A DNA stretch of 64,000 nt from Nocardia vinacea (GTDB lineage Bacteria > Actinomycetota > Actinomycetes > Mycobacteriales > Mycobacteriaceae): positions 1,116,001 through 1,180,000 of the forward strand of contig NZ_CP109149.1 of the NCBI RefSeq assembly GCF_035920345.1, written 5' to 3'. Both the position numbers and the translations under genes were made by a program. The notes below the pieces were generated by a model that was not told where the DNA came from, made no database searches, and saw only the letters and a program-made list of their open reading frames with translations. This document shows positions 1-8,710 of the stretch, in pieces (the stretch's first letter is position 1; every line of letters begins with the position of its first letter).

Positions 1-33
1 GCGGGCCGGGCAACAGGTGTGTAGCACCGTGAA

Positions 34-945
34 TCATGGTGGTGGATTGAGCGTCTCGTCCTTGCGTAGGAGTTTTGTCACTTCCTCGCCGATCGTCGAT
101 GTCAGTCGGTCGGGGCAGGCGATGCCGAGTTTGCGAGCGAGTTCGGCACCGTGCAGATCGACGGCCGCCTCCGCGAGGTCGGTCAGTGTCGCGGTGGCCG
201 CACGTGCCTGAACCCAGGCCGTGGTTGCGGTAGCGGCCGCGATCAGCACAGCGGGCCACCACCACGCGGCGACCACGAGATACAGTGCGGCCCAGCCGAA
301 TAAGCGCGCGGCACCGGTGTAACTCGCATGCGCGGCGCTCAGTTCGGCCCTCGCGTCCTCGGGCATGGTGAACCACAGTCGCGGCCAAGCCGCCGACATG
401 TCGAGCCGATAGCGGGCGAACACTCGGATATCCAAGCCGCGCAACCGATCCCCGATCCAGGTCGGCCGGTCCGCCGGAACCGGACTGATTCTTCGGCAGG
501 CGGCAACGGTCGCGGGCAGGTCCGGTGCGTGCGCTGTCGCCGCGCCGCCCGACAACGCCGCCCGAGTCGCTTCCTCGACCTTCTCGTGCGCCGTCTGCCA
601 GCGCTCGCGGCGGAAGTTCGTCAGATAGCGAGCGGGCCGTCGGCGACCAGGAATTGTCCAGAGCCGTTCCACGATTCGCCCGAGCCAGCTCGCCGCCAAA
701 CCGGCCGCCGCGGCGAAGCCCAGTATGCCCGCCGCCACCACAACGACCCGGGTGAGCTGACTTCCCGTGGCGGACTTGACGAATTCGTCGACCCAGCCGT
801 CCAGCCGACGTGGGTCGAGTGCATGGCAGTGACCGAGCCGAACCGCGACCAAGACCGTCGCGACCCACAGCAGACCGGGAACTACGAGCAGCGTGACCCA
901 GCGTTCGGCGAGCTTCTTGCCCAACTCGCCGAGAAATGCGTTCAC
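34..945 (-). CDS. Multi-pass membrane protein next to the TPR-CHAT gene
   Basis: This protein of about 303 residues has no family I can name. The start is taken as GTG at 945 because it overlaps the stop codon of the preceding small gene (GTGA, 942-945), which implies translational coupling. The reading frame stays open up to 1338, but that stretch reads as a shadow of the neighbouring gene. Hydrophobic segments are visible near the N-terminus (residues about 13-32, WVTLLVVPGLLW), around 60-80 (VVVVAAGILGFAAAAGL), and a pair in the C-terminal third (LFGWAALYLVVAAWWWPAVL). Soluble loops lie between them. Its place in a two-gene unit divergent from a giant CHAT protein suggests a membrane partner or effector of that system; this is inference. 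Confidence 0.72.
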   Translation of the reverse strand: MNAFLGELGKKLAERWVTLLVVPGLLWVATVLVAVRLGHCHALDPRRLDGWVDEFVKSATGSQLTRVVVVAAGILGFAAAAGLAASWLGRIVERLWTIPGRRRPARYLTNFRRERWQTAHEKVEEATRAALSGGAATAHAPDLPATVAACRRISPVPADRPTWIGDRLRGLDIRVFARYRLDMSAAWPRLWFTMPEDARAELSAAHASYTGAARLFGWAALYLVVAAWWWPAVLIAAATATTAWVQARAATATLTDLAEAAVDLHGAELARKLGIACPDRLTSTIGEEVTKLLRKDETLNPPP

Positions 946-1322
946 GAGCGCACTTCGGCGTCGGCCAACGGCAGTCCGGTCATCGTGCACGTCGAGGCAC
1001 TCGGTGCGCTGCCCACCAGCAGCACCCGCGCGCAGCGCTGCGGGGCCGGACACACCTGCGCCGATATCGATGGATGCCCGGTGCCACCGGGCATACCGGC
1101 ATAGTTCCGCGAGCCCGTTGTCACGTGGTCGATGCCGTGCTGGGCAAAGAGTTGGTCCAGCGCGTCCAGTTCGGATTCCAGTGCGGTATGGGTGGTTCCG
1201 GTACGGACGGTCTGCACGATCCGGTCCAACAGTGCGGAGGCGCCGATGTTGGCGGCGGTCGAGACGAAGCTCGCATCGGCCAGCAGCACACACACCCGGT
1301 CGATCCGTTGGGCCACCCTCAT
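942..1322 (-). CDS. Small protein of the TPR-CHAT locus
   Basis: This protein of about 126 residues has no recognised domain. The N-terminal two thirds look helical and well folded (RIDRVCVLLADASFVSTA, then SALLDRIVQTV). The C-terminal third is rich in Cys, Pro and Ser. It is divergent from the TPR-CHAT gene and its TGA overlaps the GTG of the membrane protein downstream. Small helical proteins commonly accompany caspase-like CHAT/TPR proteins in actinobacterial conflict loci, so an adaptor or sensor role is plausible but not shown by the sequence. The ATG at 1322 was kept; I see no strong Shine-Dalgarno sequence. Confidence 0.6.
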   Translation of the reverse strand: MRVAQRIDRVCVLLADASFVSTAANIGASALLDRIVQTVRTGTTHTALESELDALDQLFAQHGIDHVTTGSRNYAGMPGGTGHPSISAQVCPAPQRCARVLLVGSAPSASTCTMTGLPLADAEVRS

Positions 1323-1439
1323 TCCGGCCTCCGCTCAATGTCTGGCGCGGGCAAGGCGACTCGCCGTTCGCTGATTGTGCGATGGTAGCCCGATCGCGAC
1401 AATGGTGGCAGCTGTCGGCGATCTCACGGGGGTGTGCGG

Positions 1440-4400
1440 ATGTCTGACGATCTCGATGAAGCCGTGGTGCGGCTGAATATCTCCCGCGCGATTTACGGCC
1501 GGTTCGTCGACACCGGCGCTCTGTTCATGCTGCAGTCGTCGGTCCATGCGGGTGAGGCGGCCGTAGCAGCGGCCGCGCCGGACCATCCGGCGATCGCCGC
1601 GATACTGTCCAACCACGCCAAGCAATTGCTGCAATTGCATGCCCACACCGATGATTTCGATGTTCTGGACGCGGCCATCGGCCGACTGCGCGAGGCACTG
1701 GCGATTACCGAGTCCGATGATCCGGACCGATCCCAGCTCCGGGTGGGGCTGGCTTCTGCGCTGCGTTGGTGGTTCGACGAGATGCGAGATCCGGCCGCGC
1801 TGCGGGAAGCGGTGGATCTGTTCCGCGAGCAGGTCGCCGAAGGTCCCGCTGACAGTCCGTATCGGGTCACCTGGCTGAACGACCTCGCCAACGCACTGCT
1901 CGAAATGTCCGAGTTCGCCGGTGAAGTCGGGCCGCTCGAGAAATCGATAGCGGTGCGCCGCGCGGCCGTGCGGGCAGCCGAAAGTGCCGACGACCAGGGC
2001 GCGGTGATCGTTGCCCGCAACGATCTCGGCGGACAGCTGTCGATGCTGTACGAAAGAACCGGGAACCCAAAGGTATTGCGCGAGGCGGTGGATATCGGTC
2101 GGGCCGTGGTCGCCGCAATACCCCACGACCATCCGGACCGCGATGCGTTGCGGTCCAACCTGGCCCATGCGCTGCGGCTGTTATTCGAGCTGACCAAGGA
2201 GTTCGAACTCGTCGAGGAGGCGAGGAGCCTGTTTCGAGACGATCTCCGCCCAGTACGGTCCGGTGGCGGCACCAGCCGCGCCGATATGGAAGAACAGGTG
2301 CGATCGTTCTTCGATCAGTCCGCGGACCTGGCCGCGCCCGCCAAAATGATTGCGGCTCTGCGTGACACCCTGGCCGCGCTGCCGCCGGATGGTCCCCCTC
2401 GGTATCAGTTCCGGGTACCGCTCGCCATCGCGCTGAAGTGCTGGCACGAGCGGACCGGTGAGGTGTCGGCACTGCGTGAAGTGGTCGCGATATTTCGCGA
2501 CGAGCTGGCGGAATACTCCCGAGACGATCCGGTCTGGGGCAATGCTCTCGGTGATCTCGGATCAGCGCTGACCGCGTTGTACGAGCACACCGGCGATGGC
2601 GAGGCGCTCGATGAGGCGGTGGCGCGGTATCGCGACGCGGAGACCGTCATCCCGGTCGGACATCCCCATAGGTCCGGTCTGGAGAATTCGCTCGGGATCG
2701 CATTGCGTTTCGTATTCGATTGTCGCGGGGATATCGGTGCGCTCGAGGAGGCGATAGCCCTGATGCGCGGCCTGGTCGCCGGGCATGGCCCCGACGATCG
2801 AGACCGCGCGGGCGCCTTGAACAATCTCGCGCTGACGCTACGTCCGTTGTTCGATCGGACCGGGGATATCGCCGTCATCGACGAGATCGTGGCTCTGTTC
2901 CGCATGGCCGTCGCCGCGACTGGCGACAGCGATTACGACTGGCATCTCGCGAGTGCGCTGCGAAGTCGGTACCGCCGCACCGGTGATGTGTCGGCGCTGC
3001 AGGAGTCGCTCACCATCGTGCGTGCCGCGATGAGACAGGTTCCGGCACGTGATCCGCGCCGGGCCGAGCGATGGAACGAGCTGGGAAACATCCTGCACGC
3101 CTACTACGACCAGTCGCAAGACTCGGACGCGCTGGACGAGGCGATCGCGGCGCATCGAGCCGCCGTCGATGCCACCCCGCGCGATCATCCGCATCGGCCC
3201 ATCCATCAGATGAACCTCGCCGGGACGCTGCATACCAGCTTCGAGCGAACCCGCGACCCCGCCGTCCTGGACGAGGCGATCGCGCGGCAACGGGCCGCCA
3301 TTGCCGCGATAGCGGCCGATCATCCGCGGCGCGCGGTCTTCCTGACCGATCTCGCCGGCATCCTGCGCGATGCGTTTCGGCGGACCGACGCACCGGAGGT
3401 GCTCGACGAGGCGGTGACGTTGCTGCGCGGCGCGGTCGCGGCCACAGACGTCGGGGATGCGGCGCGCCTCGCCGCTCGCGCGGCTCTGGTAGCCACCCTG
3501 CACCTGCGGTTCGAGCGGACTGGTGCGATCGCCGAACTGCGGGAAGCGGTCGAACTCGGCCGCACCGTGGTGGCCGCCACGCCGCTCGATCACAGGTACC
3601 GGGCCGAACGGATTTCGGCGTTCGCGACTGCGCTGCATACCTGGTTCGAGCGCACCGGCGACCCACCCGCGCTGGATGAAGCGATCGCCGCCCATCGGGA
3701 GGCACTCACGGTTAGCCCCGTCACCGAGCGCGGGCGCATTATCGGTACTCTGAACAATCTCGCCAACGCCCTGCAGACGCGATGCGAGTGGTACGGCGAT
3801 GACGACGCACTCGATGAGGCGATTCGGTTGTATCGCGAAGCGGTAGCGATGAATTCACCTGATCCCGTAGATTCGCAGATCTCCCGGACGAATCTGGGGA
3901 CGGCGCTGCGGTTGCGGTTCGAGCGAACCGGGAATGCGGGGGATGTACACGAGGCTGTTGCTTTGGCGCGGATAGTCGTGGCGGCGACATCGCCGGACGA
4001 TCCGGCCCGGCCGCGGTGGCAGACGAATCTCGCGAGCGCGTTGCTGTCATCGTTCGAACGCACCGGCGCGGTCGAGGCGCTGGACGAGTCGATTCGGGTC
4101 GGTCGAGCGGCCGTCGCCGGACTTCCGGCGGATCATCCGGCGCTGGCGACGTCGCGGACATTCCTGGCGAATGGGCTGCGCCGGATGTTCGAGCGCTTCG
4201 GCGATCTCGCGGCTCTCGACGAGGCGATCGCGCTGCACCGCGCCGCACTCGAGGCCACCACCACAGATGATCCGAGGCGGGCGACCCATTTGGCGAATCT
4301 CGCGCTGGTGCTGCGACTGCAGTTCCAGCGGAACGGAGATTCCACGGTCCTCGGCGAGGCGGTGCGGGCGGCGCGGGACGCGCTGGATGCGACACCACCC

Positions 4401-6536
4401 GACCACCACGATGCGATGCTGCGCACGGCCGGTCTCGCGAACGCGCTGTACCTGCACTTCGACCGCACCGGGAATACGGCGGCGCTGCGCGAGGTGATCG
4501 AATTGCGGCGCACAGTTCTCGATGCGACCCCGCAGGGCCACCCGGACCGCGGATTGTTCCTGACGAACTTCGGGAATACCCTGCACGCGCTGTTCGACCG
4601 CACCGGCGACACCGCGGCGCTCGACAGTGCGGTCGCCGCGGTGCGCGAAGCGGTCGCGGTGACCGCGCCGGATGATCCCGATATGGCAGGACGCAAAGCC
4701 AATCTCGGTGCGGCGTTGAGTGCGCGGTACCGGCAGAGCGAGGATCGGCAGACGCTCGAGGAGGTCGTCGAACTGAGCCGAGCGGCGCTCGATGGGACCG
4801 CGTCCGACGATCCCGCCCGCGGCACGTACCTGAACAACCTTGGTAATGCGCTCTATTGGATGTTCGAGCGCACCGGTGCGCCGGAGTTCCGCACCGAGGC
4901 GCGCACCGTGCTCGCGGCCGCCATGGCATGGGCGGCGGCCCCGGTCCGGCATCGGATCTTCGCCGGTCGCTATCTGGCCCGCATCGAGATGGCGGCCGGA
5001 GCGCCGACGGTTGCGTTGACCGTATTGGAATCCGTGGTGGAGTTGTTGCCGCAGCTGGCAGCTCGGACATTGGACCGGGCCGATCGCGAACACGGTCTCG
5101 GTCAGGTCGCCGGTCTGGCGGCGCAGATCGCCGTCGCGGCGGTTGCCGGGCGGCGTCTGGAGCGGGCGGTCGAACTGCTCGAGCAGGTCCGCGGGGTGCT
5201 CATCGGTGAGACGATCGACGATCGGACCGGTGCGACCGAATTGCGGGCGGCGGCACCGGATCTGGCCGACGAGTTGACGGAATTGCATGAGCGCATAACA
5301 GCATTGGACGCGGCGGAGGCGATCCCGAGCGAACGGGCCGCGCATGGCGAATCCACCCGCAGGGCGGCCGTCGGTGCCCAGCGGCGGACCTATACCGAGC
5401 AGTGGGTGGCGCTGCTCGACCGAATCCGCGCGCGACCGGGGCTCGATCGGTTCCTGCGCCCGCCGAGCATCGAACGATTGCGACGTCAAGCCGGCGCCGG
5501 TCCGATTGTCATGGTGTATGCCGACATTCGGCATGGTGGTGCGCTCATCTTGTCTGCGGCGGATCCGGTGACGCATATTCGGTTGCCCGGGCTCGGATCG
5601 GATGATGTCTTCGAACAGGTCATCGCTCTGTCGGGTGCGCTGCACGCGGTGGAGGGCGATTTCGCGGGCCGCGCCAAGGCGCAAGCCGACATTCTCGGGG
5701 TGCTCGACTGGCTGTGGCACCGCGTCGCCGGGCCTGTCCTGCGCGAGCTGAACCTGCCGGGTGACGCTCGGGCTCGCGTATTCTGGTGTCCCGTAGGCCC
5801 TTTGGCCCTGCTGCCGATCTACGCCGCGGGCCTTCGAACCGACTCGCGGCAGAGCGTGCCGGAACGTACCGTCTCCTCTTTCATCACCACGGTGCGAGCA
5901 CTGGAACATGCCAGGAATCGACCATCCGGGGAGGGAGCCTCGGCGGTCATCGTGGCGATGCCGATGACCGACAGCGGTGCGGAGGACGGCGTCGACCGGG
6001 AAATCAAGCGTCTTGCCGAACTATTGCCGAATCCGCTGATCCTGCACGACACCGCCGCGACCCATGCCGCGGTCGCCGATGCGCTGGCCGTTCATTCCAT
6101 TGCGCACTTCGCCTGTCACGGACTTTCCTATCTGGCGGATCCGGCGGCGAGCGCGCTGGTGCTGTCCGACTTCGCGGAAAAGCCGTTCACCGTCGTCGAT
6201 CTGGCGCGCATGAATCTCGGCGCGGCAGACCTGGCGTATCTGTCCGCATGCAGCACGACCCGGGGCAACCCGACATTGGCGGACGAAGGCGTGCATCTGA
6301 CGGCCGCGATTCATCTGGCCGGGTACCGGCACGTCATCGGGACGCTGTGGCCGATCAACGATGCGGCCGCCGCCGAATTCGCCGCCGATTTCTACACCCG
6401 GCTCACCGAGAACGGAACCAGCACACCGAAAGTCGATGACAGCGCCCGCGTCCTGACCGAGGCGATCTGTGCGATGCGCGCCAACTATCCGGCGCTGCCC
6501 ACCCGCTGGGCCGGATACCTCCACCAGGGCGCGTAA
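1440..6536 (+). CDS. Giant TPR-repeat protein with C-terminal CHAT protease-like domain
   Basis: About 1,698 residues. Residues roughly 30-1190 consist of more than twenty degenerate units of about 50 residues with the pattern (F/Y)ERTGxxxALDEAI..hRaAVaATPxDHP. These are TPR-like helical hairpins. The C-terminal part from about 1390 is a CHAT domain (caspase HetF associated with TPRs). It carries HFACHG with the presumed catalytic His at 1560 and SACSTT with the presumed Cys at 1604, followed by GTLWPIND. CHAT proteins are caspase-like peptidases used in bacterial defence and cell-death systems such as TPR-CHAT of type III-E CRISPR. No CRISPR array is present here. The ATG at 1440 is preferred over GTG 1434 because it has a G-rich Shine-Dalgarno at suitable spacing. 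Long antisense open frames in this gene are artefacts of the repeats. Confidence 0.93.
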   Translation: MSDDLDEAVVRLNISRAIYGRFVDTGALFMLQSSVHAGEAAVAAAAPDHPAIAAILSNHAKQLLQLHAHTDDFDVLDAAIGRLREALAITESDDPDRSQLRVGLASALRWWFDEMRDPAALREAVDLFREQVAEGPADSPYRVTWLNDLANALLEMSEFAGEVGPLEKSIAVRRAAVRAAESADDQGAVIVARNDLGGQLSMLYERTGNPKVLREAVDIGRAVVAAIPHDHPDRDALRSNLAHALRLLFELTKEFELVEEARSLFRDDLRPVRSGGGTSRADMEEQVRSFFDQSADLAAPAKMIAALRDTLAALPPDGPPRYQFRVPLAIALKCWHERTGEVSALREVVAIFRDELAEYSRDDPVWGNALGDLGSALTALYEHTGDGEALDEAVARYRDAETVIPVGHPHRSGLENSLGIALRFVFDCRGDIGALEEAIALMRGLVAGHGPDDRDRAGALNNLALTLRPLFDRTGDIAVIDEIVALFRMAVAATGDSDYDWHLASALRSRYRRTGDVSALQESLTIVRAAMRQVPARDPRRAERWNELGNILHAYYDQSQDSDALDEAIAAHRAAVDATPRDHPHRPIHQMNLAGTLHTSFERTRDPAVLDEAIARQRAAIAAIAADHPRRAVFLTDLAGILRDAFRRTDAPEVLDEAVTLLRGAVAATDVGDAARLAARAALVATLHLRFERTGAIAELREAVELGRTVVAATPLDHRYRAERISAFATALHTWFERTGDPPALDEAIAAHREALTVSPVTERGRIIGTLNNLANALQTRCEWYGDDDALDEAIRLYREAVAMNSPDPVDSQISRTNLGTALRLRFERTGNAGDVHEAVALARIVVAATSPDDPARPRWQTNLASALLSSFERTGAVEALDESIRVGRAAVAGLPADHPALATSRTFLANGLRRMFERFGDLAALDEAIALHRAALEATTTDDPRRATHLANLALVLRLQFQRNGDSTVLGEAVRAARDALDATPPDHHDAMLRTAGLANALYLHFDRTGNTAALREVIELRRTVLDATPQGHPDRGLFLTNFGNTLHALFDRTGDTAALDSAVAAVREAVAVTAPDDPDMAGRKANLGAALSARYRQSEDRQTLEEVVELSRAALDGTASDDPARGTYLNNLGNALYWMFERTGAPEFRTEARTVLAAAMAWAAAPVRHRIFAGRYLARIEMAAGAPTVALTVLESVVELLPQLAARTLDRADREHGLGQVAGLAAQIAVAAVAGRRLERAVELLEQVRGVLIGETIDDRTGATELRAAAPDLADELTELHERITALDAAEAIPSERAAHGESTRRAAVGAQRRTYTEQWVALLDRIRARPGLDRFLRPPSIERLRRQAGAGPIVMVYADIRHGGALILSAADPVTHIRLPGLGSDDVFEQVIALSGALHAVEGDFAGRAKAQADILGVLDWLWHRVAGPVLRELNLPGDARARVFWCPVGPLALLPIYAAGLRTDSRQSVPERTVSSFITTVRALEHARNRPSGEGASAVIVAMPMTDSGAEDGVDREIKRLAELLPNPLILHDTAATHAAVADALAVHSIAHFACHGLSYLADPAASALVLSDFAEKPFTVVDLARMNLGAADLAYLSACSTTRGNPTLADEGVHLTAAIHLAGYRHVIGTLWPINDAAAAEFAADFYTRLTENGTSTPKVDDSARVLTEAICAMRANYPALPTRWAGYLHQGA

Positions 6537-6713
6537 AGCTCGGGCACCTGGAAGCAGCGCGAAATGTGGTAGCGCATCGGCGATTTCGCCGCACTCCGCC
6601 ATCGCGTGCGTGGCAACCAGCTGGAGACCCAACTTTTCCACATAACCAATGCACTGGACACGAGTACGTCCAACGATGGATTTATCCGAATGCGGAAATG
6701 ATGCCGAATGCGA

Positions 6714-6962
6714 TCAGCGCGATAGCGTGGGAAAGTCGGCCGCGGCAGCGGGTTTCGTCGTAGCAACCGTGACGGCGCGCGGTGTTTCGGCCAGTGGGCT
6801 CGGGGCGCCGTATAGCGCGGCGACGATGGCGGCCAGTACGAGCAGGCTGCCGAGGGCGAGGGTGATCTGCACCCAGGAAGGGCCGGTTTGCTGGGTAAAT
6901 CTGGGTCTGAACTGTGCTGCCTGCCCGAATGGTGCGGGACGTTGTTGCTGCCGATCCTTCAC
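6714..6962 (-). CDS. Small single-pass membrane protein
   Basis: About 82 residues. A Gln/Pro-rich N-terminus (DRQQQRPAPFGQAAQF) is followed by one strong transmembrane helix (VQITLALGSLLVLAAIVAALY, split by no charges) and a short Ala/Thr-rich tail. The start is GTG at 6962, preceded by AGGGA at good spacing; an ATG further upstream in frame has no such signal. The family is not recognised. The layout resembles small secreted or membrane-tethered proteins common in Nocardia. It sits alone between the TPR-CHAT gene and the SDR operon. Confidence 0.6.
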   Translation of the reverse strand: MKDRQQQRPAPFGQAAQFRPRFTQQTGPSWVQITLALGSLLVLAAIVAALYGAPSPLAETPRAVTVATTKPAAAADFPTLSR

Positions 6963-7146
6963 AAGGTGTTCCCTGAAGTAGTTGAAACACAAGTTGATTC
7001 GCGGTGTAACAGCGACCTTTACTCGAGCCGGAGTCGTCGCGTGGGGAATATCCTGACAGCACAGCAGTTTTAGAGCAACCGCTTACGGCAAATTAGTTTG
7101 TACCGGCCCGTCAAGGCCGGTTCACGATCACAAAATGCCGACCGGT

Positions 7147-7962
7147 CTATACCTCGTTTCGCATCTGGGCGGTAATGATGCGCTGGTACCCGGAGCCGAA
7201 GATCCTTGGCAGCAAATCGATTACGCGGGCATCAGTGCCGATGAGAATCTTGGCCTTATCCTTTCTGATCCCGCGCAGGATGGTCTTCGCCGCTGATTCG
7301 GGTGTCGTCTTGGCCAGTTTGTCGAAGTTGGCGGCGAGCGCGTCGCGGTCGCGGTCGCCGCCCGCGCGAGCCTTCCAAGCGATTTCGGTCTTGATCATGC
7401 CGGGATGGACGCTGCTGACCCCGACCGGATGGCCTGCGATCTTCATCTCCTGGCGCAGTGCGTCGGTGAAGCCGCGGATGCCGAATTTGGTTGCGTTGTA
7501 GGCGGCTTGGCTCGGGCAGGCGGCGAGGCCGAACATGCTGGAGACATTCGCGATATGGCCGTCACCGGAGGCAATCACCTGCGGCAGAAAGGCTTTCGTG
7601 CCGTACATCACGCCCCAGAAGTTGATATCGACGATCCACTCGAAGTCCTCCCAGGTCAGCTCCTCGATATTGGCGGTGAGCGAGACGCCCGCATTGTTGA
7701 CCACGACATTGGCCGGGCCGAAGTCGGATCGGACCTCATCGGCATGTGCGTAGACAGCGGCACGGTCGGTTACGTCCAGCTTGTATGCCCGCGCCTTGGC
7801 CCCGGCTTTCTCGCACAACGTGGCAGTTTCCGTGACATTGGCCAGATTTCGCCCGGACAACGCCAGCTTCGCGCCGTGGTCGGCGAGCTCCAGCGCTAAC
7901 GCGCGGCCGATGCCCGCACCCGCGCCGGTGATGACGACGACCTTGTCCTCAAAGTTCTTCAC
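7147..7962 (-). CDS. Short-chain dehydrogenase/reductase
   Basis: A classical SDR of 271 residues. The nucleotide-binding motif TGAGAGIG lies near residue 12, NNAG near 90, and the catalytic Ser/Tyr/Lys set is present (VSS then YNATK). The C-terminus is longer than in the neighbouring SDRs (about 245 residues) and ends with a basic segment, as in SDRs that act on hydrophobic substrates. It is the last gene of a four-gene minus-strand operon with two other SDRs and a KstD-like dehydrogenase. The start is GTG at 7962, with AGGA about 11 bases upstream. A hydroxysteroid or other lipid alcohol substrate is inferred from context; the family alone does not fix it. Confidence 0.9.
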   Translation of the reverse strand: MKNFEDKVVVITGAGAGIGRALALELADHGAKLALSGRNLANVTETATLCEKAGAKARAYKLDVTDRAAVYAHADEVRSDFGPANVVVNNAGVSLTANIEELTWEDFEWIVDINFWGVMYGTKAFLPQVIASGDGHIANVSSMFGLAACPSQAAYNATKFGIRGFTDALRQEMKIAGHPVGVSSVHPGMIKTEIAWKARAGGDRDRDALAANFDKLAKTTPESAAKTILRGIRKDKAKILIGTDARVIDLLPRIFGSGYQRIITAQMRNEV

Positions 7963-7977
7963 AGCAGCTGTCCTTGG

Positions 7978-8709
7978 TCATTTGGTGGTGTAGCCGCCGT
8001 CGGCGACGAATTCGGAGCCCGTGCAGAAACTTGCCTCATCGGAGATGAGGAACAGCACGAGATTGGCCAGCTCGCCCGGCGCCGCGGCCCGGGGGAGCGG
8101 TTGGTCGTGCACCATCGAGTGCGAGCGATCGGAATCGGCGGTCATCTCGGTGGCCACGACGCCGGGATGTACCGAGTTGACCCGGATGCCGTCGGCGCCG
8201 AACTCCTGGGCGGCGGCCTTGGTCATCCCGCGCACCGCCCATTTGGAGGCGACGTAGCCGAGGATATTGCTGAATGCGATGATGCCGCCGATCGAGGAGA
8301 TATTGACGATCGAGCCGCCGCCAGCCCGGCGCATCGACGGCACAACGGCTTTCATGCCGAGAAACACGCCGACCTGGTTCACATCGATCACCTTGCGGTA
8401 ATCCGCCTCGGCGAGCCGCTCGATCGGGTCGACGTGCACGATGCCCGCGTTATTGACCAGCCCGGAGACCGGTCCGAAGGTGCGTTCGGCCTCGGCAACC
8501 ACTGCGGCCCAGGCGGATTCGTCGGTGACATCGAGGACGCAGAACACCGCATGGTCGCCGAGTTCGGCGGCCACCGCCTTGCCCTCGTCGACGAGCACGT
8601 CCGCCACGACCACCGAGGCGCCCTCACTGACCAGTCGACGGGCGAATGCCGCACCCATACCGCGCGCGCCTCCGGTCACGATGACCGTCTTGCCGCTCAC
8701 TCTGTCCAC
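7978..8709 (-). CDS. Short-chain dehydrogenase (hydroxysteroid dehydrogenase-like)
   Basis: A 243-residue classical SDR with TGGARGMG (cofactor binding), NNAG, ISS and YVASK (catalytic Tyr/Lys), and the C-terminal FVADGGYTTK typical of the 3-alpha/20-beta-hydroxysteroid dehydrogenase type. The start is GTG at 8709 because AGGAG lies six bases upstream; the open frame continues upstream only by reading through the preceding gene. It starts one base after the stop of the KstD-like gene. The acidic residues after the second strand (ADVLVDEG) favour NAD(H) over NADP(H). Oxidation or reduction of a ring hydroxyl of a steroid is inferred from its operon partner. Confidence 0.9.
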   Translation of the reverse strand: MDRVSGKTVIVTGGARGMGAAFARRLVSEGASVVVADVLVDEGKAVAAELGDHAVFCVLDVTDESAWAAVVAEAERTFGPVSGLVNNAGIVHVDPIERLAEADYRKVIDVNQVGVFLGMKAVVPSMRRAGGGSIVNISSIGGIIAFSNILGYVASKWAVRGMTKAAAQEFGADGIRVNSVHPGVVATEMTADSDRSHSMVHDQPLPRAAAPGELANLVLFLISDEASFCTGSEFVADGGYTTK

Positions 8710-8710
8710 G

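Noticed and set aside
946..1338. N-terminal extension of the membrane protein gene at 34-945
   Set aside because: The extension overlaps the small gene 942-1322 in another frame and is Arg/Gly-rich without protein-like character; the GTGA overlap gives a natural start.
4047..5909. 620-residue antisense open frame within the TPR-CHAT gene
   Set aside because: It mirrors the repeat structure of the sense gene and has no ribosome-binding site or recognisable domain; long antisense frames are expected in GC-rich repeated sequence.
6540..6641. Minus-strand stretch reading EKLGLQLVATHAMAECGE and ADALPHFALLP
   Set aside because: It looks protein-like and might be a gene fragment, but it is only about 34 residues long before it enters antisense of the CHAT domain, and I cannot assign it to any family.
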